A stretch of DNA of 64,000 nt from Nemophila menziesii (lineage: Eukaryota > Streptophyta > Magnoliopsida > Boraginales > Hydrophyllaceae), in the NCBI GenBank assembly GCA_029959085.1, contig JARWIR010000038.1, positions 4,100,915-4,164,914 on the forward strand. Direction: 5' to 3'. This document shows positions 36,427-50,000 of the stretch, in pieces. The notes below the pieces were generated by a model. That model had not been told where the DNA came from, made no database searches, and saw only the letters and a program-made list of their open reading frames with translations. Made by a program: the position numbers and the translations under genes. How positions within the stretch are numbered: position 1 is the stretch's first letter; every line of letters starts with the position of its first letter.

Positions 36427-36697
36427 CTCACTGGACACCTAATCATATCATACCACAAGTAATACACCATCATAATTAAAGAAAACAAAATTTAAAAAGT
36501 ATGAATAAAATACTTAATTTTGGAAATTTTAGGTGAAAAATTAAAAATTGAGTAGGCCCCATGTGGTAGATTGATCCAGGAATACATAAGATGAAATGGA
36601 GAAGTAATTGATGAAGAACAGAACCAAAATTTGTTAAAGATTTTAGAAAATTTTGGAGAATAATTTTTTAGGTTTAATTTTTTGTTTTCAAAAATCT

Positions 36698-37024
36698 GCT
36701 ACACTTTTCATAAATACGTCGTCACCATTTGCGGCTACATGAAAGTAGTCGCTATTAATAGGCATGTAGTCGCTATTAATATTTAACCGCGACGACAAAA
36801 AATAATCGCTAATAGAACTGGCCAACAACGACTACGAGAATAAAAAAATATCAAAATTTAATTAATAACTCTAGACGACTTATATAATATTTGTGATTAT
36901 ATCAAGTAGTCACGAATTACAAATGAGGTACGTGACGACTTATGTAGTTGGCGATACCTTTAAGTCGCGAAAGACATGTATCTAGTGACGATTCGTATGT
37001 AGTCGCTTATGAAGCGCTGTAGTG
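36698..37024. mobile_element. CACTA-like miniature element, copy 2
   Basis: Counterpart of 9223-9549, same 327 bp; it was present before the segment duplicated. Confidence 0.5.
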
Positions 37025-38312
37025 CAAGAAGGTAAAATATTGTGATGAGGATTGACAAACTCTACAAAACTCTGCAGATTCAATGGTGTTTCAATTCTAC
37101 AGATGTGTGTCATATCAAAATGGAGGTAAAGATGGAGATCCCGTATTTCTGGTTATTTAAGTGATTGTAAAACCCACTTTGAAATCAAGATCCTGTTATC
37201 TTTATTAATTGCACTAGATTATTTATATGACTATTATCAATATTAGATATAAAAGAAATAGTATATCTTATACATAGGCTGGTTTAATGCTAAGAAGAGT
37301 ATCGCCAAGAATTGTTGGCCAAATTAAGACATTGAACTGGAATGTATGTTTTCTACATTTGCTATAAAGAGTCAAACATCTGAAAAGCTTAGAGTGGCAG
37401 CAAACTCGGAATAGTTACTTACAAATCATCCTATATATCTTCAGTTCCCACCATCTTCTTCACAGAATCTCTGTACAACAACATTACGAGAATAGGTTTT
37501 CCAATTCGATCTTTGTAATCTTAGGAAAATCGGTTTTCAATTCTGATCTATTTAAATTTTCCAACATATGAAAGTGTGTAGCTATAAGTATTGGCGAGGA
37601 GAAAAATGGAGAATAAGAAGTTTGAATAAGGAAAAATTGTGTTTTTATCTTATTCGGTAAACTAACTAACGGGAATATGGGGTGATTGTGAAAAAATAGA
37701 ATTGTGCAAGGGTTTAAGTTTGTATTAAATCATAATATAATCATAGAAGAGCAGGAACAGGTGATGATGCAGGTTGAAGTTTCTGGGGTAGAAGAAAACC
37801 ATAATGCAGGATCATAAGAGTAGGTACTGAGAAAGAAGGGTTGAAAATATCAATTGAATAGGAAAGGTGCTTCTACTTGTTTCATGTCTCTATGTTACTG
37901 AAGATGGTCCACTTTTATACTCACTAAGTTTGATACTCTTTCTTTACATAGAAAACATGATAGAGCCCCATTATCATGACTACTTAACTGTCACAGCGCC
38001 CATGAGTATCAAGAGAACAATATAACACATGCATCATAATACAAACAACTTAATAGCTAAATAGGATAAATCTATCATTAAGGCTACAAATACTGGTTTC
38101 AGAATTGTATATCAATTGAATATCTCATTAAATATAATATTTGTAAATATAATTTTAATCATTAAAACATGTAGAAAAAATTCATTTGGCTGCTATATTG
38201 GCTCTTGTCAAAGCAGTTTCCTATTTTCTTCATCACTGAACCTTTTCTGAAGTTCCTTCTATAAATTCATCATGTCTTATGAACCAAATAGCTCACTTAG
38301 ATCTCTCCCCTC
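37025..38312. other. Intergenic, downstream of alpha SAWADEE gene, copy 2
   Basis: Counterpart of 9550-10864 with a 29-bp loss near 37811. No gene. Confidence 0.6.
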
Positions 38313-39457
38313 CTACATCTCTCTCCTCTTCCCTTTCTTGAATTTGTTTTTACAAATTACTTCTGCAATACAAAATTACATATTGTGATTTAGACTCTTA
38401 GTTTGTGGTATGAAGTACTTCAACATAAACAAATCACAAAAATAGTAGCATATAAAACCAGACCTTTCCCACGTGTTGATCCGGAGCCTTTGAATCTTTT
38501 CCGAGATCTTTCCCCTCCTACATCTCTCTCCTCGTCCCTATCATGAATATTTTTACTTGATACTCCTGCAATACAAAATTACAGATTGTGATAAAAACTC
38601 TTAGTTTGTGGTATAAAGTACTTGAACATAAACAAATCAAAAGAATAGTAACACTCAGAATCAGACCTTTGTCTCGTGCTGATTTGGAGCCTTTGAATCT
38701 TTCACGAGATGATAAACCGGACTTCTTTTGATTGAGTTTATTGTTTACCAAATTTATAAAGATAGCAATTTTTGGATGGACATTGCTATTAGGTGCAATG
38801 TTACTTATGTCTTCAATGCCTAGGGTTGCGTCCTTACCAATTCTTGGACCATGTAGCCAAGTTACTGTAAAAGTGCACAAGCACTTCTCTTCTCCATCTG
38901 TATATGAATGCTCACGATGCACCACCTGGCAAATATAAAATTCAAACAATGTTAATTAAACATCCTAAACTAAAGGATTAGATAAAAAGTGATATATGAG
39001 AGTGTTTAAATTAAAGGAATACATCTAATGTTGCTTCTCAATCAAATTTAGGCTAATTAATTCAATTGAATTAAACTCCTGGATTCCATATATAGATAAT
39101 CAATTAGATAAAAGCAAATCTCACCGATTTGACAATGGCGTCGTGATATCTAAGATTATCGTCCGTTTTATACACAGCGCAAACCGTGACACCTTTTGAA
39201 ACATCCTCAGAGCAATTGCTATCTTGAAGCGGTAGTGACCTTGGACGGATACGCTTGACAAATTCATTGATTTCGGTCGTTGATTGAAAATCATCGGCGG
39301 TGAATTTCAAATCCCAATCAGGAGAAAATTTATCAAACTTAACCGTCAGTGTCTCCGTCTCCATGTTGACCAAGATAATGGCATCATACCAACCATCGTC
39401 ACCATCCCAGTTGTATTCCAGCTCCAACACTGCGTTCTCATTGTGATCATACGACAT
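38313..39457 (-). CDS. SAWADEE-domain protein, alpha type, copy 2
   Basis: Exons 39457-39125, 38925-38667, 38565-38464 and 38362-38313 give 247 aa. I saw no amino-acid change from the copy 1 alpha protein in exons 1 and 2, so this pair is the least diverged of the family here. The domain layout is the same: SAWADEE fold at residues about 10-155 (WYDA, RIRPRS, YHDAIV, CxC, WLHGPRIG), one full 34-residue charged repeat and a short last exon ending R-R-E-M. All splice signals are intact. The gene shares the TATA box and 5' flank of the family and is probably expressed like copy 1 (inference). Confidence 0.8.
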
Positions 39458-39548
39458 CGTTTAATGTGAATGTACTTGCTTCGAGTGAAATTCTATAACA
39501 AGAGATGCAATTAAAGATGACAAATGAAGAAAAATATAATGGAAAAAT

Positions 39549-39556
39549 CTTTTATA
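39549..39556 (-). promoter_or_regulatory. TATA box of alpha SAWADEE gene, copy 2
   Basis: TATAAAAG, about 90 nt before the start at 39457. Confidence 0.6.
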
Positions 39557-40167
39557 GCCCCTAATTATCCTTTAAAACCCTGTATTTAATGATAAGGAAG
39601 CTTCTCGAGGAATTCTCGTATCCTATTATCTATTTAACATTCTAATACACAAAGGTGGGTATGGGCATGAATTATTACCTCAATTACATTATCTAAGTGT
39701 GACTAATGTGCAACCATATCTCGACGTTAAATCGTCCTAACCTTTGGTCAAGTAGTCTTACGTTGTATAACGATGATAACTAGTGTTATGAACTTCTTCC
39801 TGATTTTCAAAAAGGGTTCAACGGCTTCTTTAAATGTACACGACACTCTATACATATATAGTAGTCTACCTTTGCATTGGAGACTTTGGGAAACAACCTG
39901 AAAGCTGGGGAATACACCTATGCAGATCAAACGGCCAATGTTCTGCAAGCAACGTCTGTAATACTTGGAGCACGGGCGGATCAGGGGTGCCCCGCCCCAG
40001 GATACCGTGAAAAAAAAAATCGATTTTTTAGCAAAAGAACCTTTAAGATAAACGGACTTTTGCATTCCCCAACCCCCGAGCACCTACTTGGAGTTACAAA
40101 GACAAACAACAAAAACAAAATATGAAATTTTGATTCAATACTCATTGACGAAGCTTACGAGTTTTTT
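39557..40167. other. Upstream region of alpha SAWADEE gene, copy 2
   Basis: Counterpart of 12109-12718. Non-coding. Confidence 0.6.
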
Positions 40168-40445
40168 CACTATAAGAAATAGTATCTTTAGCGGAAAAAA
40201 ATTTAACACTAAAAATCTTAATTTTGCCGCTAATAGTAGTTATTTGTCGTCCCTATAAGTTCGTCTCTAAAGATACCTTTAGTAGCAAATTATTTGTTTT
40301 TGCCTATATTAACTTTATCTTTAGCGGCAAATATTGCCGCTAAAAATATAATTAAAGACCATTTTGGTTGTTGAAAATATCATTAGAAGTCATTTTAATT
40401 ATTGCCGTAATAGTTTCGTGTCTAATGCTACTATTTCTTGTCTAG
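40168..40445. mobile_element. CACTA-type miniature element, copy 2
   Basis: Counterpart of 12719-12996, same 278 bp with CACTATAAGAAATAG ends. Confidence 0.65.
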
Positions 40446-40778
40446 GATCATCTTCTAATATTTGTAGAGAAGTAATTGCACAACTAAGGTCGGTCTTGGA
40501 AGAGGCTAAAGAACCATGGCGTTGAGCCCGTTCTTTATTTTTATAATTATAGGCCCTTTCCTTTTTTATAATTATAGACGTCTTAAATTTTTTTATATTC
40601 AAAATATATTATAACTATGATTTTTTTTAGTTACAAATAAAATCTAAAAAATTAGGGAGAAATTTTTTTATTACATAAAATCTAGATCAGTTGTATGGAA
40701 CACAACCCAATTATAATGGTCTTTAGCTAACAACCGTCATAAGCCATTAGATGAATCCTTGTATGGAACTGGTCTCTC

Positions 40779-41409
40779 CCCACTAGTCTACCCAAGCTTA
40801 GATAACCAATCTGCATATTTATTCGCTTCTCGATATACCCATGTAAACTCAAAATGCTTCTTAGACATCAAAATGTCCCGACACGCTCGTACTATATCAT
40901 TCAAAATTCCCTTGAGTTCACACCTCCCTTCATTAGTGCGTGCAACTCACTCGAGTCAGTTTCAATGATAAGGGATGGATAACCACGGCTCACCGCCATA
41001 TATAATCAAAAGTGTAAAGTAAGTAATTCCGCCTCAAACGGCATACGCGCAGCACATGTCCCCGCAAGTACGCCCAAATAATTCCCGCTATTATTGCGAA
41101 ACTGTCATCCTAACACTGCAAGGTACTTGCCCCCATCAAACGAACCATCCAAGTTCAACTTGATCCTACTCTCTGGTTTGACCCACTTACCTAACACATT
41201 TTATGAAGATGTGATTAACCCTCCATCTATTTTAATCCCCCATGCACGTACATAGTTCGTTGCCGCATTGTAAATGATCGCCTTTAATTTGCTACCCGAT
41301 TTCTTACGTATGGTTTGCTAAGAATCCTCGTGGTCCTGTCTATCCATACATGCTATACAAAAGACGCTATAATATATCTTCATTCTACTCCTACATTATA
41401 TTTTTGCTA
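40779..41409 (-). pseudogene. LINE 3' end (zinc tail plus RNase H), copy 2
   Basis: Counterpart of 13330-13960 with the same stops; motifs 'NLDGSFDGG' and 'TDSSELHALM' are readable on the minus strand. About 40446-40778, between MITE and this relic, holds nothing recognisable. Confidence 0.7.
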
Positions 41410-42417
41410 GACAGTGCCTCGGCCCACCACCCATCATCATCCAACGCCTGTAAGTGATCCAGATTTTCTGCAGCTGTTGCATCACGAGTGTCAACAAAAG
41501 CATCATCACGTGTGTCAACTCCCTATTCTCCTGTGCTGCTGTAAATCATGAGGCCGCTCCTCGTTCCTCCAACAGATGTTTCGTTCCCTTCCATTTGCAA
41601 AGGCCTGTCCACCATCTAGTTCTCCAGCCGTGACACGTGTAGTAGCTATCCCCGCCACATCCCGTGTTCCAATTCCAGTACCATGGAGTGATTACTCCCC
41701 TTTGCTGGGGTCTCTGAAAGAAAAAAGAGAAAATAATTTTTTTATAAGAAACATGACCATTCACACCAGAATGATGGTCAGTGATATCTTACATAAAAAG
41801 AAGGAAAAAGCAAAAAATGAATGAAAATAAAGTAACCGGCAAAGTGGAAGTTTTGGAAATTATCTTTTTTGCTTATTAAGTTGATTTGGGGACGCTAAAT
41901 TAGTGCATCTAATAGGTTGAGTGAGAACGTATGCAAGTGTAAACTCAAGCTCTAGTATAGTTTGTTGATAGTAAATAAGGAGAGTGCCAAAAGCTCACTT
42001 CAAATTTACCAAATATACATACCATACTGTCCCTAAGCCTACGCTAAAACCATAAAGTCCTCGTTATTCTTAGGTACATAGTGAATTAACAATTCAGCTA
42101 ATAGGGAATAAGCTAAGCAGAGCTTTTAAAGTAAGTATAGAATCGATGAAAAACCTATAGCCACCATCGCGAGCTAAGTATCAAGTTTAATCTTCTAGCA
42201 TTGTGAATTTAATTTTGGATTGATGTTATTTATGTTTGATTTTGCATGATAGGTGTATGTGTGCATAAGTCTTAGGTTATACTATATGAGATTTATTTTA
42301 AGTTGTTCTTTGGATATCATTGACTAGACTCTGCATTTTGCGTCTCACCTAAGACCTCTATTTTTGTTTTACTTTGTCGGGACGACAAAGGTTTGAGTTG
42401 GGGTTCTTGATGTTTCC
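41410..42417 (+). other. Non-coding retroelement-derived stretch, copy 2
   Basis: Counterpart of 13961-14958. Confidence 0.45.
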
Positions 42418-44241
42418 CTTTTTGTGATAAATATATGCCCTTAGGAGACATCATTTTAGGTAGAAATTGGACTTATTAGATAGAATTTTGAGCTTATTTT
42501 GTCATTTGGCAGTTTCTTCCCTCGGAATTATGATAATTGTGTTTTTAGAGCTTTTGTGCATTAATTGTGTGTTTTATTATGAAGTTATTAGTTATATTGA
42601 TACTAGGAAGAACCAAGATAAGGAAGAAAACTGGAGTTTAAAATCTTAGATCAAAAGGAGGAGTCAAAATAGCAAAAAGTACCACTCAAAGAGATGAAGA
42701 GTAGCATAAGAAACTGGAAAGTCGTCACTTCCAACTGATTTTGAGCGCAAATGGTGCTGATCCAAGCCGGGTGGTTCAGATGAAAATGGTACGCCAGTGA
42801 GTTAGCTCGAATTGAGAAGTGGAATCAGGTAATTTGGACTTACGACGTGAAAGTTACGCCTGTTCTACTGGAGTGTGTACAACAAATGCGGGAAATACTA
42901 ATTGGATTTGAGTCCTTAATCATTTAATTAATTAAGACAAGGGCCCAATCCGGTTTTACTGAGTATAAAAAGCTATTCATACCTTATTTTTTAGTACGCT
43001 TCATATTTTCTAAAGTTCAGAAGACAGCAAAAAGGCAGAAGGCATAGAAAGAGTTGGAGAATTCAGTTTTCTTCAACAACAGCTCAACCCATTCCTGTAA
43101 ATAAGTTCTTTATCTTACTTATGTTTTAGTAAACGTATATGCTTTTAATTTCTTTATTATTTTTAATTTGAGCATGAGATAGACCTACTCACCTTGCTTG
43201 TAGACCAGTTGCGGAGCTAAGCCTTGTTCTAATGGTTTGGTGGTTGCTACCAAGACGATTCTTTATGCCCATAAAAGATCATGATAAGTCGTTACTATTA
43301 GAAATGAGAAAACATTTAGTGCTTTAGAATCGCCGAATTTGGGATTGTTTAATTTAATTTGAGTTGGGTTTTATATATTAACTATTATCGTAAGCTTATT
43401 TACTATTTCTAATTAAGGCGCGAAGGTTATTGTAATTGGGATATTCACTAGTGGCGGTGCTCACCTTGACGGGGGGTTTAATTACGGACCCAGGTAATAG
43501 ACACGTGGTATTTTTCAATGATCCTGATGGACTTGACTAACCACACAACCAATCGGGTAAAACACCTCAACATCCGAAAGTAGCTTATAATCGCCCTGAC
43601 GGGGTTTGTAACACCGTAGGATAGCTCCTAAGTCTACCCTGACGGGTAGGGCTGCAAACGAGCCGTGTCGAGACGAATACTAGATGTACAGGCTTGTTTG
43701 TTTAATTTCTCGAGCCGAGCCGAGCCGAGCTCAAATTTAAACGAGCCGGGCCGAGCCGAGCTCAATTTTTAACGAGTCGAGCTCGAGCTTCCAGTGATCC
43801 AAATCAGAAATGTTAGAACTTGTTTGTTTAACTTATAGAACAGACTTTTTTTAGAGTCGAGCACGAGTTTCTCATAAACAATTAGTTTTTATGGTTGAAA
43901 TAGGACTTTCATGAACGGTTGGTATATGATGGAGTGTGTGGTATGAAAATATGAAACATAACATTAATGAAAAAATAAATTTCTAACGATATTAAAAATA
44001 TTCAATTTGATATTGAAGGTTTAATAATATATTAATACGTAGATAATATATTAATTTATTATTTTTATAATTATAAACGAGCCCACGAGCCGAGCTCGAG
44101 CAGGCTCGTTTATTTATCGAGCTTAAAATGAAGTTTGAGCTTGAGCTTGTTTATATTCGAGCCAATCTCGAACGAGCTTTTCTCCGAGCCGAGCTCGAGC
44201 GGTTCGCGAGCGGCTTGGTTAATTTGCAGCCTACTGACGGG
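42418..44241 (+). repeat. Ty3-type LTR relic 'c', 3'-truncated, copy 2
   Basis: Counterpart of 14959-16792. The part after the hAT target duplication (about 1.04 kb in copy 1) is deleted. The junction shows a 4-bp GGAG overlap between the two sides. Confidence 0.6.
43647..44233. mobile_element. hAT-type miniature element, copy 2
   Basis: Same 587-bp length and CTGACGGG duplication (43639-43646, 44234-44241) as copy 1; the right duplication abuts the deletion. Confidence 0.85.
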
Positions 44242-44467
44242 AGGTTGAAGCCAGCAAACGTAAGACACCTGTACGTGGCCTAAATACCTTAAAGACATCG
44301 AATCCAATCCGAGCCTCGACAAGTAAAGTTATTTATTCATTTAATTTTATCCTGGAGGTTGAAGCCAGCAAACGTAAGACACCTGTACGTGGCCTAAATA
44401 CCTTAAAGACATCGAATCCAATCCGAGCCTCGACAAGTAAAGTTATTTATTCATTTACTTTTATTTT
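44240..44467 (+). repeat. 114-bp tandem duplication, copy 2 only
   Basis: Two consecutive units (44240-44353, 44354-44467) start GGAGGTTGAAGCCAGC and carry 'GACACCTGTACGTGG' and 'CCGAGCCTCGACAAG'. Copy 1 has one unit at about 17832. Confidence 0.85.
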
Positions 44468-45058
44468 ATTTCTGCATTAGTTTCTATATTGTTTCACTGG
44501 TTTATACAAATAAAACACAACAATTTAAGGTATTTATGATTCATGTTGTATAAACCAGAAAACATTTTCTCTTTATGTTTTTATAAACTTTACTTTTACA
44601 AAATTTCTGGGTCTGTGTATACAGAACATGAATATTACATTCTATTTCTTTTCTCTTATTCTAATTTCTAGGCTTGTGTATACATACTAGAAAAATACTT
44701 GCTTACTAACGTCATATTACGTTGTAATATTAGTGTGTTTTTAACAACTATCAATCTTGCTAGTATCTGCATACTTGTCGAACGTTGTGGTTTAAAAAAT
44801 TTCCGCTAAAAGAATTCTTAATTGATTGAGATTCTTCTTTTATGTGAATTGATTATCTCTTTAATTTCTTCGATCCTCTACAACAAGAATATAAAAACTT
44901 GGGAGACTAACAAGAATATAAAAACTTGGGAAATTAAAATTAATTTAATCATTTTTTCGTAGGAAAGAATCAACTTTTTGTGTTGTCTTTTAGTGAGAAA
45001 GCTTGAATAATTCGTTTGTTTGAATTATCTATAATATTGTGTAATCCTTAGTAATTGA
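44468..45058 (+). other. Leader region of Copia relic, copy 2
   Basis: Counterpart of about 17946-18540. Non-coding, with a doubled 'ACAAGAATATAAAAACTTGG' at about 44881-44930 that copy 1 also has. Confidence 0.45.
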
Positions 45059-46130
45059 AATGATGTCTACCAAGATAAACAATATGTCTAGAAATGATGT
45101 AATCAGTAACAACGTACCATCAACAATTTCACTTATGGAAAATACATTTGTGGGACATGATCCCGACTCTTATAGACCCGTTGAGGAGTCTAAGAGGTTA
45201 AATGGAAATGACTATCTGTGTAAAAGAATAGATGGCCGAAATCATAGAGGGTAAAGGCAATTCCATGAAAGGAAAATAAGGCCAAGCAACCATGACTAAG
45301 ATAAAATAAGATTGATTTTACTACATTAGTTTCTAAAGTAAATTTGGTTGGCAATACCAAACACTGGTGGGTGGATACTGGGGCCACCTGACATGTATGT
45401 TCAAGACATACAAAGTTGCAACTACTGAAGAGACTTTATGTATGGGAAATTTCTCTACATCAAAAGTAGTTGGATCTGAAATTGTTATTCTAATAATGAC
45501 TTCTGAAAAAGAGTTGAGTCTCTATAACGTTCTCCATGTGCCTGACATTAGAAGGAATCTAGTTTCAGGTTCCTGACTAAGTAAGAATGACTTCAAACTA
45601 GTATTTATTCTCACCAAAGGTGGGATATTTGTGGGCAAAAGGTACCTATGTGATGGTTTATTTAAGATGAATGTAATGACCATAGTACGTACCAAAATGT
45701 AACCGAGAAAGTAATATATCTTTGACTCACCTTATTTATGGCACGATAGATTAGGAGATGTTAATTTTGGTTCATTAAATAAGTTAGTAAACGTCGGGTT
45801 ACTATCTAATGTGAACTTCAATTCTCAAAAGGAATGTGAAGTATGCGTTGTGTCAAAATTAACAAAAACCTCATTTAAATCTATAGAAAAGACTTTGGTA
45901 CCTTTAGAATTAATTCACAGTGACATATGTGACTTGAAATTAGTGCAAACTAAAAGTGGTAAAAAGTATTTCATAAATTTCATTGACGATTGCACAAGGT
46001 ATTGTCAAATATACTTGCTTCACAGTGAGGATGAGGCCTTAGAAGCATTTATACAAATAAAACACAACAGATTTTTATCACACTCAAGGAGCGACCACTA
46101 ATCACCGGAGACAATTCATCCATATCCGCG
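45059..46130 (+). pseudogene. Copia gag-protease-integrase fragment, copy 2
   Basis: Counterpart of 18541-19610 with the same truncations. The integrase start retains 2-3 nt lost in copy 1 ('CTRYCQIYLLHSED'). Confidence 0.8.
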
Positions 46131-47000
46131 TAACTAAGGGGTCTCTTGGACCCCCGTTGCACCCCCTCCCACCTACTTCAGTTTTGGCGCACTCCGTAGG
46201 GCTTTTGGTAGTTGATGAAGGTGGTGGATGAGCAAACATTTTTAATCTCTTTGTCGAGAGCTTTCAGATACTGTTGGGTTTATCGTTGGAGGAGAAAACA
46301 TTGTTGCATGGCGTTGAAGGGAGAGAAATTGAACGATTCTACCCTCCCCGTCCTTGCGACAGTCGATTTCTGTCAGTTTTAGGTGGCTGAGGCGGTGGCA
46401 GCCTCCCTCTGTCCGCCATGAAAGTTACCGTTGTGTTCCCAGATGAAAAGTTGAAAAGTAAACTTGGAAATAAAAGAACAAAATAGGAAATAAAACCAAA
46501 GGTCAACCGCTAGCACTAGAAAGTCAAGAAAGTTTTAGTGAGAGCAGCATCTGTGAAATATTAAATTAGGAAAACTGCAATAATATTCATAATACGTTTA
46601 TTACTTATTATATATTTAATTAAAATAATTTAGTATTAACAAAAAAGTATGATCTTATTTTGTCAGATTTAACAAAAAAATCATAAAAATAGAATCTCTA
46701 TATTCAAATGTTATTAAAATGTCATTCGTGTTAAATTTTTTTTTTGTTTTTTCTGATTTTGGATCTTAAGTAATTTTCATGTAGTGTTTCAGCTGACTTA
46801 AATTTTCATACAGTGTTTCAAAATCGACTTAAAAATTTCTATAAAACAAGGAGACTCAATAACGCGTCACATACATACGCGCCTATACGTTAGAAATTTC
46901 CTTGCAGTGTTTCAGTTGACTTAAATTGTATTAAGTCTATGTCTTCTCCGAACAATTTTTAGTCATTCTCTATCAAAAGTAGTAAAGACTAAAGAGAGAC
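46131..47000 (+). other. 5' region of ankyrin gene, copy 2
   Basis: Promoter and leader of the intact ankyrin gene. It contains about 0.4 kb (46361-46770) absent from copy 1. TTTTCATGTAGTGTTTCAG-type near-repeats lie at 46775-46920. No TATA box could be chosen with confidence. Confidence 0.45.
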
Positions 47001-50000
47001 ATGGAGAAGCATAGAAGAGTGCAGCTTGAACGAACACTTTCAATACAATCATGCTTCCCTCAGAGGTTCTCCGCACCAGCCTCTGCAGATTCACAATCAG
47101 CCCAGGAAGTAACGTTGCAGTTACATGAGGCTAAAACTTTTGATGCTTTAGCTACAAATAATGGTAATCCTCAACATGTCGTTCCAATTAATCTTGGTAC
47201 ACCATCAAATTTTGTAGGTATGTTTATATATCAATGAATAATTCTTTTACTAGTTTCATTTGTATTAAATCTACTCATTGAAATTTTTACATGAAACATT
47301 ATTACTTATTTTATAGGGTAATTGTTTCTACTTACTTATCTCATCAATTTTTTCGAATTTGATGTTCGAGAAAAAGACTCAATGGGTACTCATGAATTCG
47401 AAAAGGGACTTCTTATTATCCATACTATTAAAATAGGACTTCTAGGTACCTAACTTTTTCTTTTTGTTAACTGTTAGTGTTTTCCGTTATCTCACACATT
47501 AAGTATGATGTGGAGTCTATGTGTACTTGATTTCCTTTTATTTTGAAAGATAAAAGTGGTGACGCCACGTAGGCTCTACATAGGCTCCACATCATACTTA
47601 ATATGTGAGATAACGGAAAACATTACAGTTGGATACTTAGAAGTCCAATTTTATTTTAAGTAATGATATATACCACCCAATGACGTGACGTGAATTGGTT
47701 GGTTACAAATCTTTAATCAAATCAAGAAAATAAATACATTACTGTTTTGTAACCAACCAATTTACGCCACATTATTGGGTGGTATTTGGATGGTATGAAT
47801 TTGAATGGTAAATATCATTAGTCTTTTATTTTATAGTATGAGTATTCAGAAGTCCCTTTTTAAATTTCATATGTACACAGAGTCTTTTTCTCTTTGATGT
47901 TCTATGTTAGAGTATGTTTTGTTTATTAAATGACTTTTTTCGTAGAAGGAATTAAATCAACGGGGAATCTTAGAATGTATGTGCCTCTGTATAGAGCTGC
48001 TCTTAAAGGCGACTGGGAAAAAGCTAAAGAATTTATTAGCCTCCATCCAAATGCATTAACTGCTCGGATCACCAAGGGAGGAGAAACTGCACTTCACATA
48101 GCTGCAGGGGCAAAACAGATCAAATTTGTCCATGAGTTAGTCAAATTAATGGACCCCGTGGACTTAACATTGCAAAATAAAAATGATAATACAGCTCTTT
48201 GCTTTGCTGCTGCCTCAGGAATCACAATAATTGCAGTAGAAATGGTAAAAAAGAATAAATTGTTGCCGATGGTGAGAGGTAGTAAAGGAGTAACGCCTCT
48301 TCACATGGCTGCCTTATTAGGCCATAGAGATATGGTTTGGTATCTTTATTCAGTTACTAGCGATTTTAATCTTAGCTCCAAAGATTATGCTGGTTTACTT
48401 ATTGCAGTTATAAGTTCTGATTTGTATGGTGAGATAAATCAAACTTCACATTTTTTTTTCCAATGATTTTGAATGATACACAAACTTAAGGTATTATTTG
48501 ACTTGTAGATTTAGCGCTGCATATACTTCAGTTTAAACCGGAGCTAGCTATTATACGAGATGCAACTGGTGAGACAGCACTTCATGTTTTAGCACGAAAA
48601 TCATCAGCTTTCTCTGGAAAGATCGGGCTTTGTTTATGGCAGCAATGGCTTTACTCATGTACGTTCAAATATTATTTCAATTAACTAAGCTAGTATCAAT
48701 ATGTATAATGCCTATTTATTTAACAGGTATCCATGTGCATCAAGAAAATAGATCTCGTTATGCAACTTTCACATCTAAGCCCAGTAATAAGTTCTTACCC
48801 CGAGGTAACACTCACACACCCTTCTCTATCTCTCACAATTTGAATTCTCAACTTGGTATTGCTTCTAATATGTAGGAGTCAAGATAGTTTATGAGAAAAA
48901 GAAAATGCATATGCAATCACTAGAGTTGTTGAGATGTATCTGGAAAGAACTTCTATTGTTAAATGATTTACAAATAGACTCCTTACTTCGGAGCCCTTCG
49001 CGACCATTATTTGTTGCTGCAGAGAATGGGAATTTCGAATTTATTGCTAAGCTTTTCCATTTAGATCCTGATCTTATTTGGAAAGTAGATGAGGAAAGCC
49101 GAAGCATTTTTCACATTGCAGTAGTTCATCGCCAAGAAAAAATCTTCAAACTTATCTATGGCATTGGAGCACTTAAGGATATAATTGCTTCTTATAAAAC
49201 TGCGAATAATAGCAACATCTTACACTTGGCTGCAAAATTAGCCCCTTCTAATCGTCTAGGTATTGTCTCTGGGGCAGCGCTACAAATGCAAAGAGAGTTA
49301 TTATGGTTTAAGGTACGTTTAAGATGTGTAATTTTTCTTTGCTCTTTATAACGCACTTTCAAATTGTGATAATTAAATATTCATATGCATATAAACAGAG
49401 AAGGATTCCTATGCATTCATATGTAAAATATATAGTATATAAAAGACTAGATCTTGCATTGGAGTCAAAATGACTCCAGGTCCAAAGTGGCTCTCTCATG
49501 TATTAAAAAAAAAAAGACTAGATCTTGTAACATTTGTTTTCTATTATCTAATAAATTTTTAAAACCATGAATTTTGAATCATAAATTACTAATCATGAAT
49601 CAATAAAATCTTAAATTATGATGAATATTAACCTTAAATTCTTTTAATGATGATGAAGCATCACAAAATAAAATTTTCATTTTATTATACTTCATATTCT
49701 ATTACTTAAAAACTTATCACATGTCCATAACTTAATTAAATACTTACCAGACTCACAAATTATATAAATAACACATAATGGTTCATGCTTAACTAATTTG
49801 AAAACGTTAACCTTTATCTTTAAAATGTAGCATTGCCATGTCTGCTTTTTAGTTTTGTTTTTAAGCCAATAATCCCCATGAAATAATACCAGTGATATAA
49901 TATGTTATAAATTACACACTAATTTATGTGTCTCGTATAGAAAGGAATAAATTTATCTTTAGATGCCATATACTTATTGAGTCGATCGTGCCCCTTCTTA

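Noticed and set aside
46480..46780. Extra about 0.4 kb upstream of the copy 2 ankyrin gene as a mobile insertion
   Set aside because: No inverted ends or target duplication at its borders; loss from copy 1 is equally likely.
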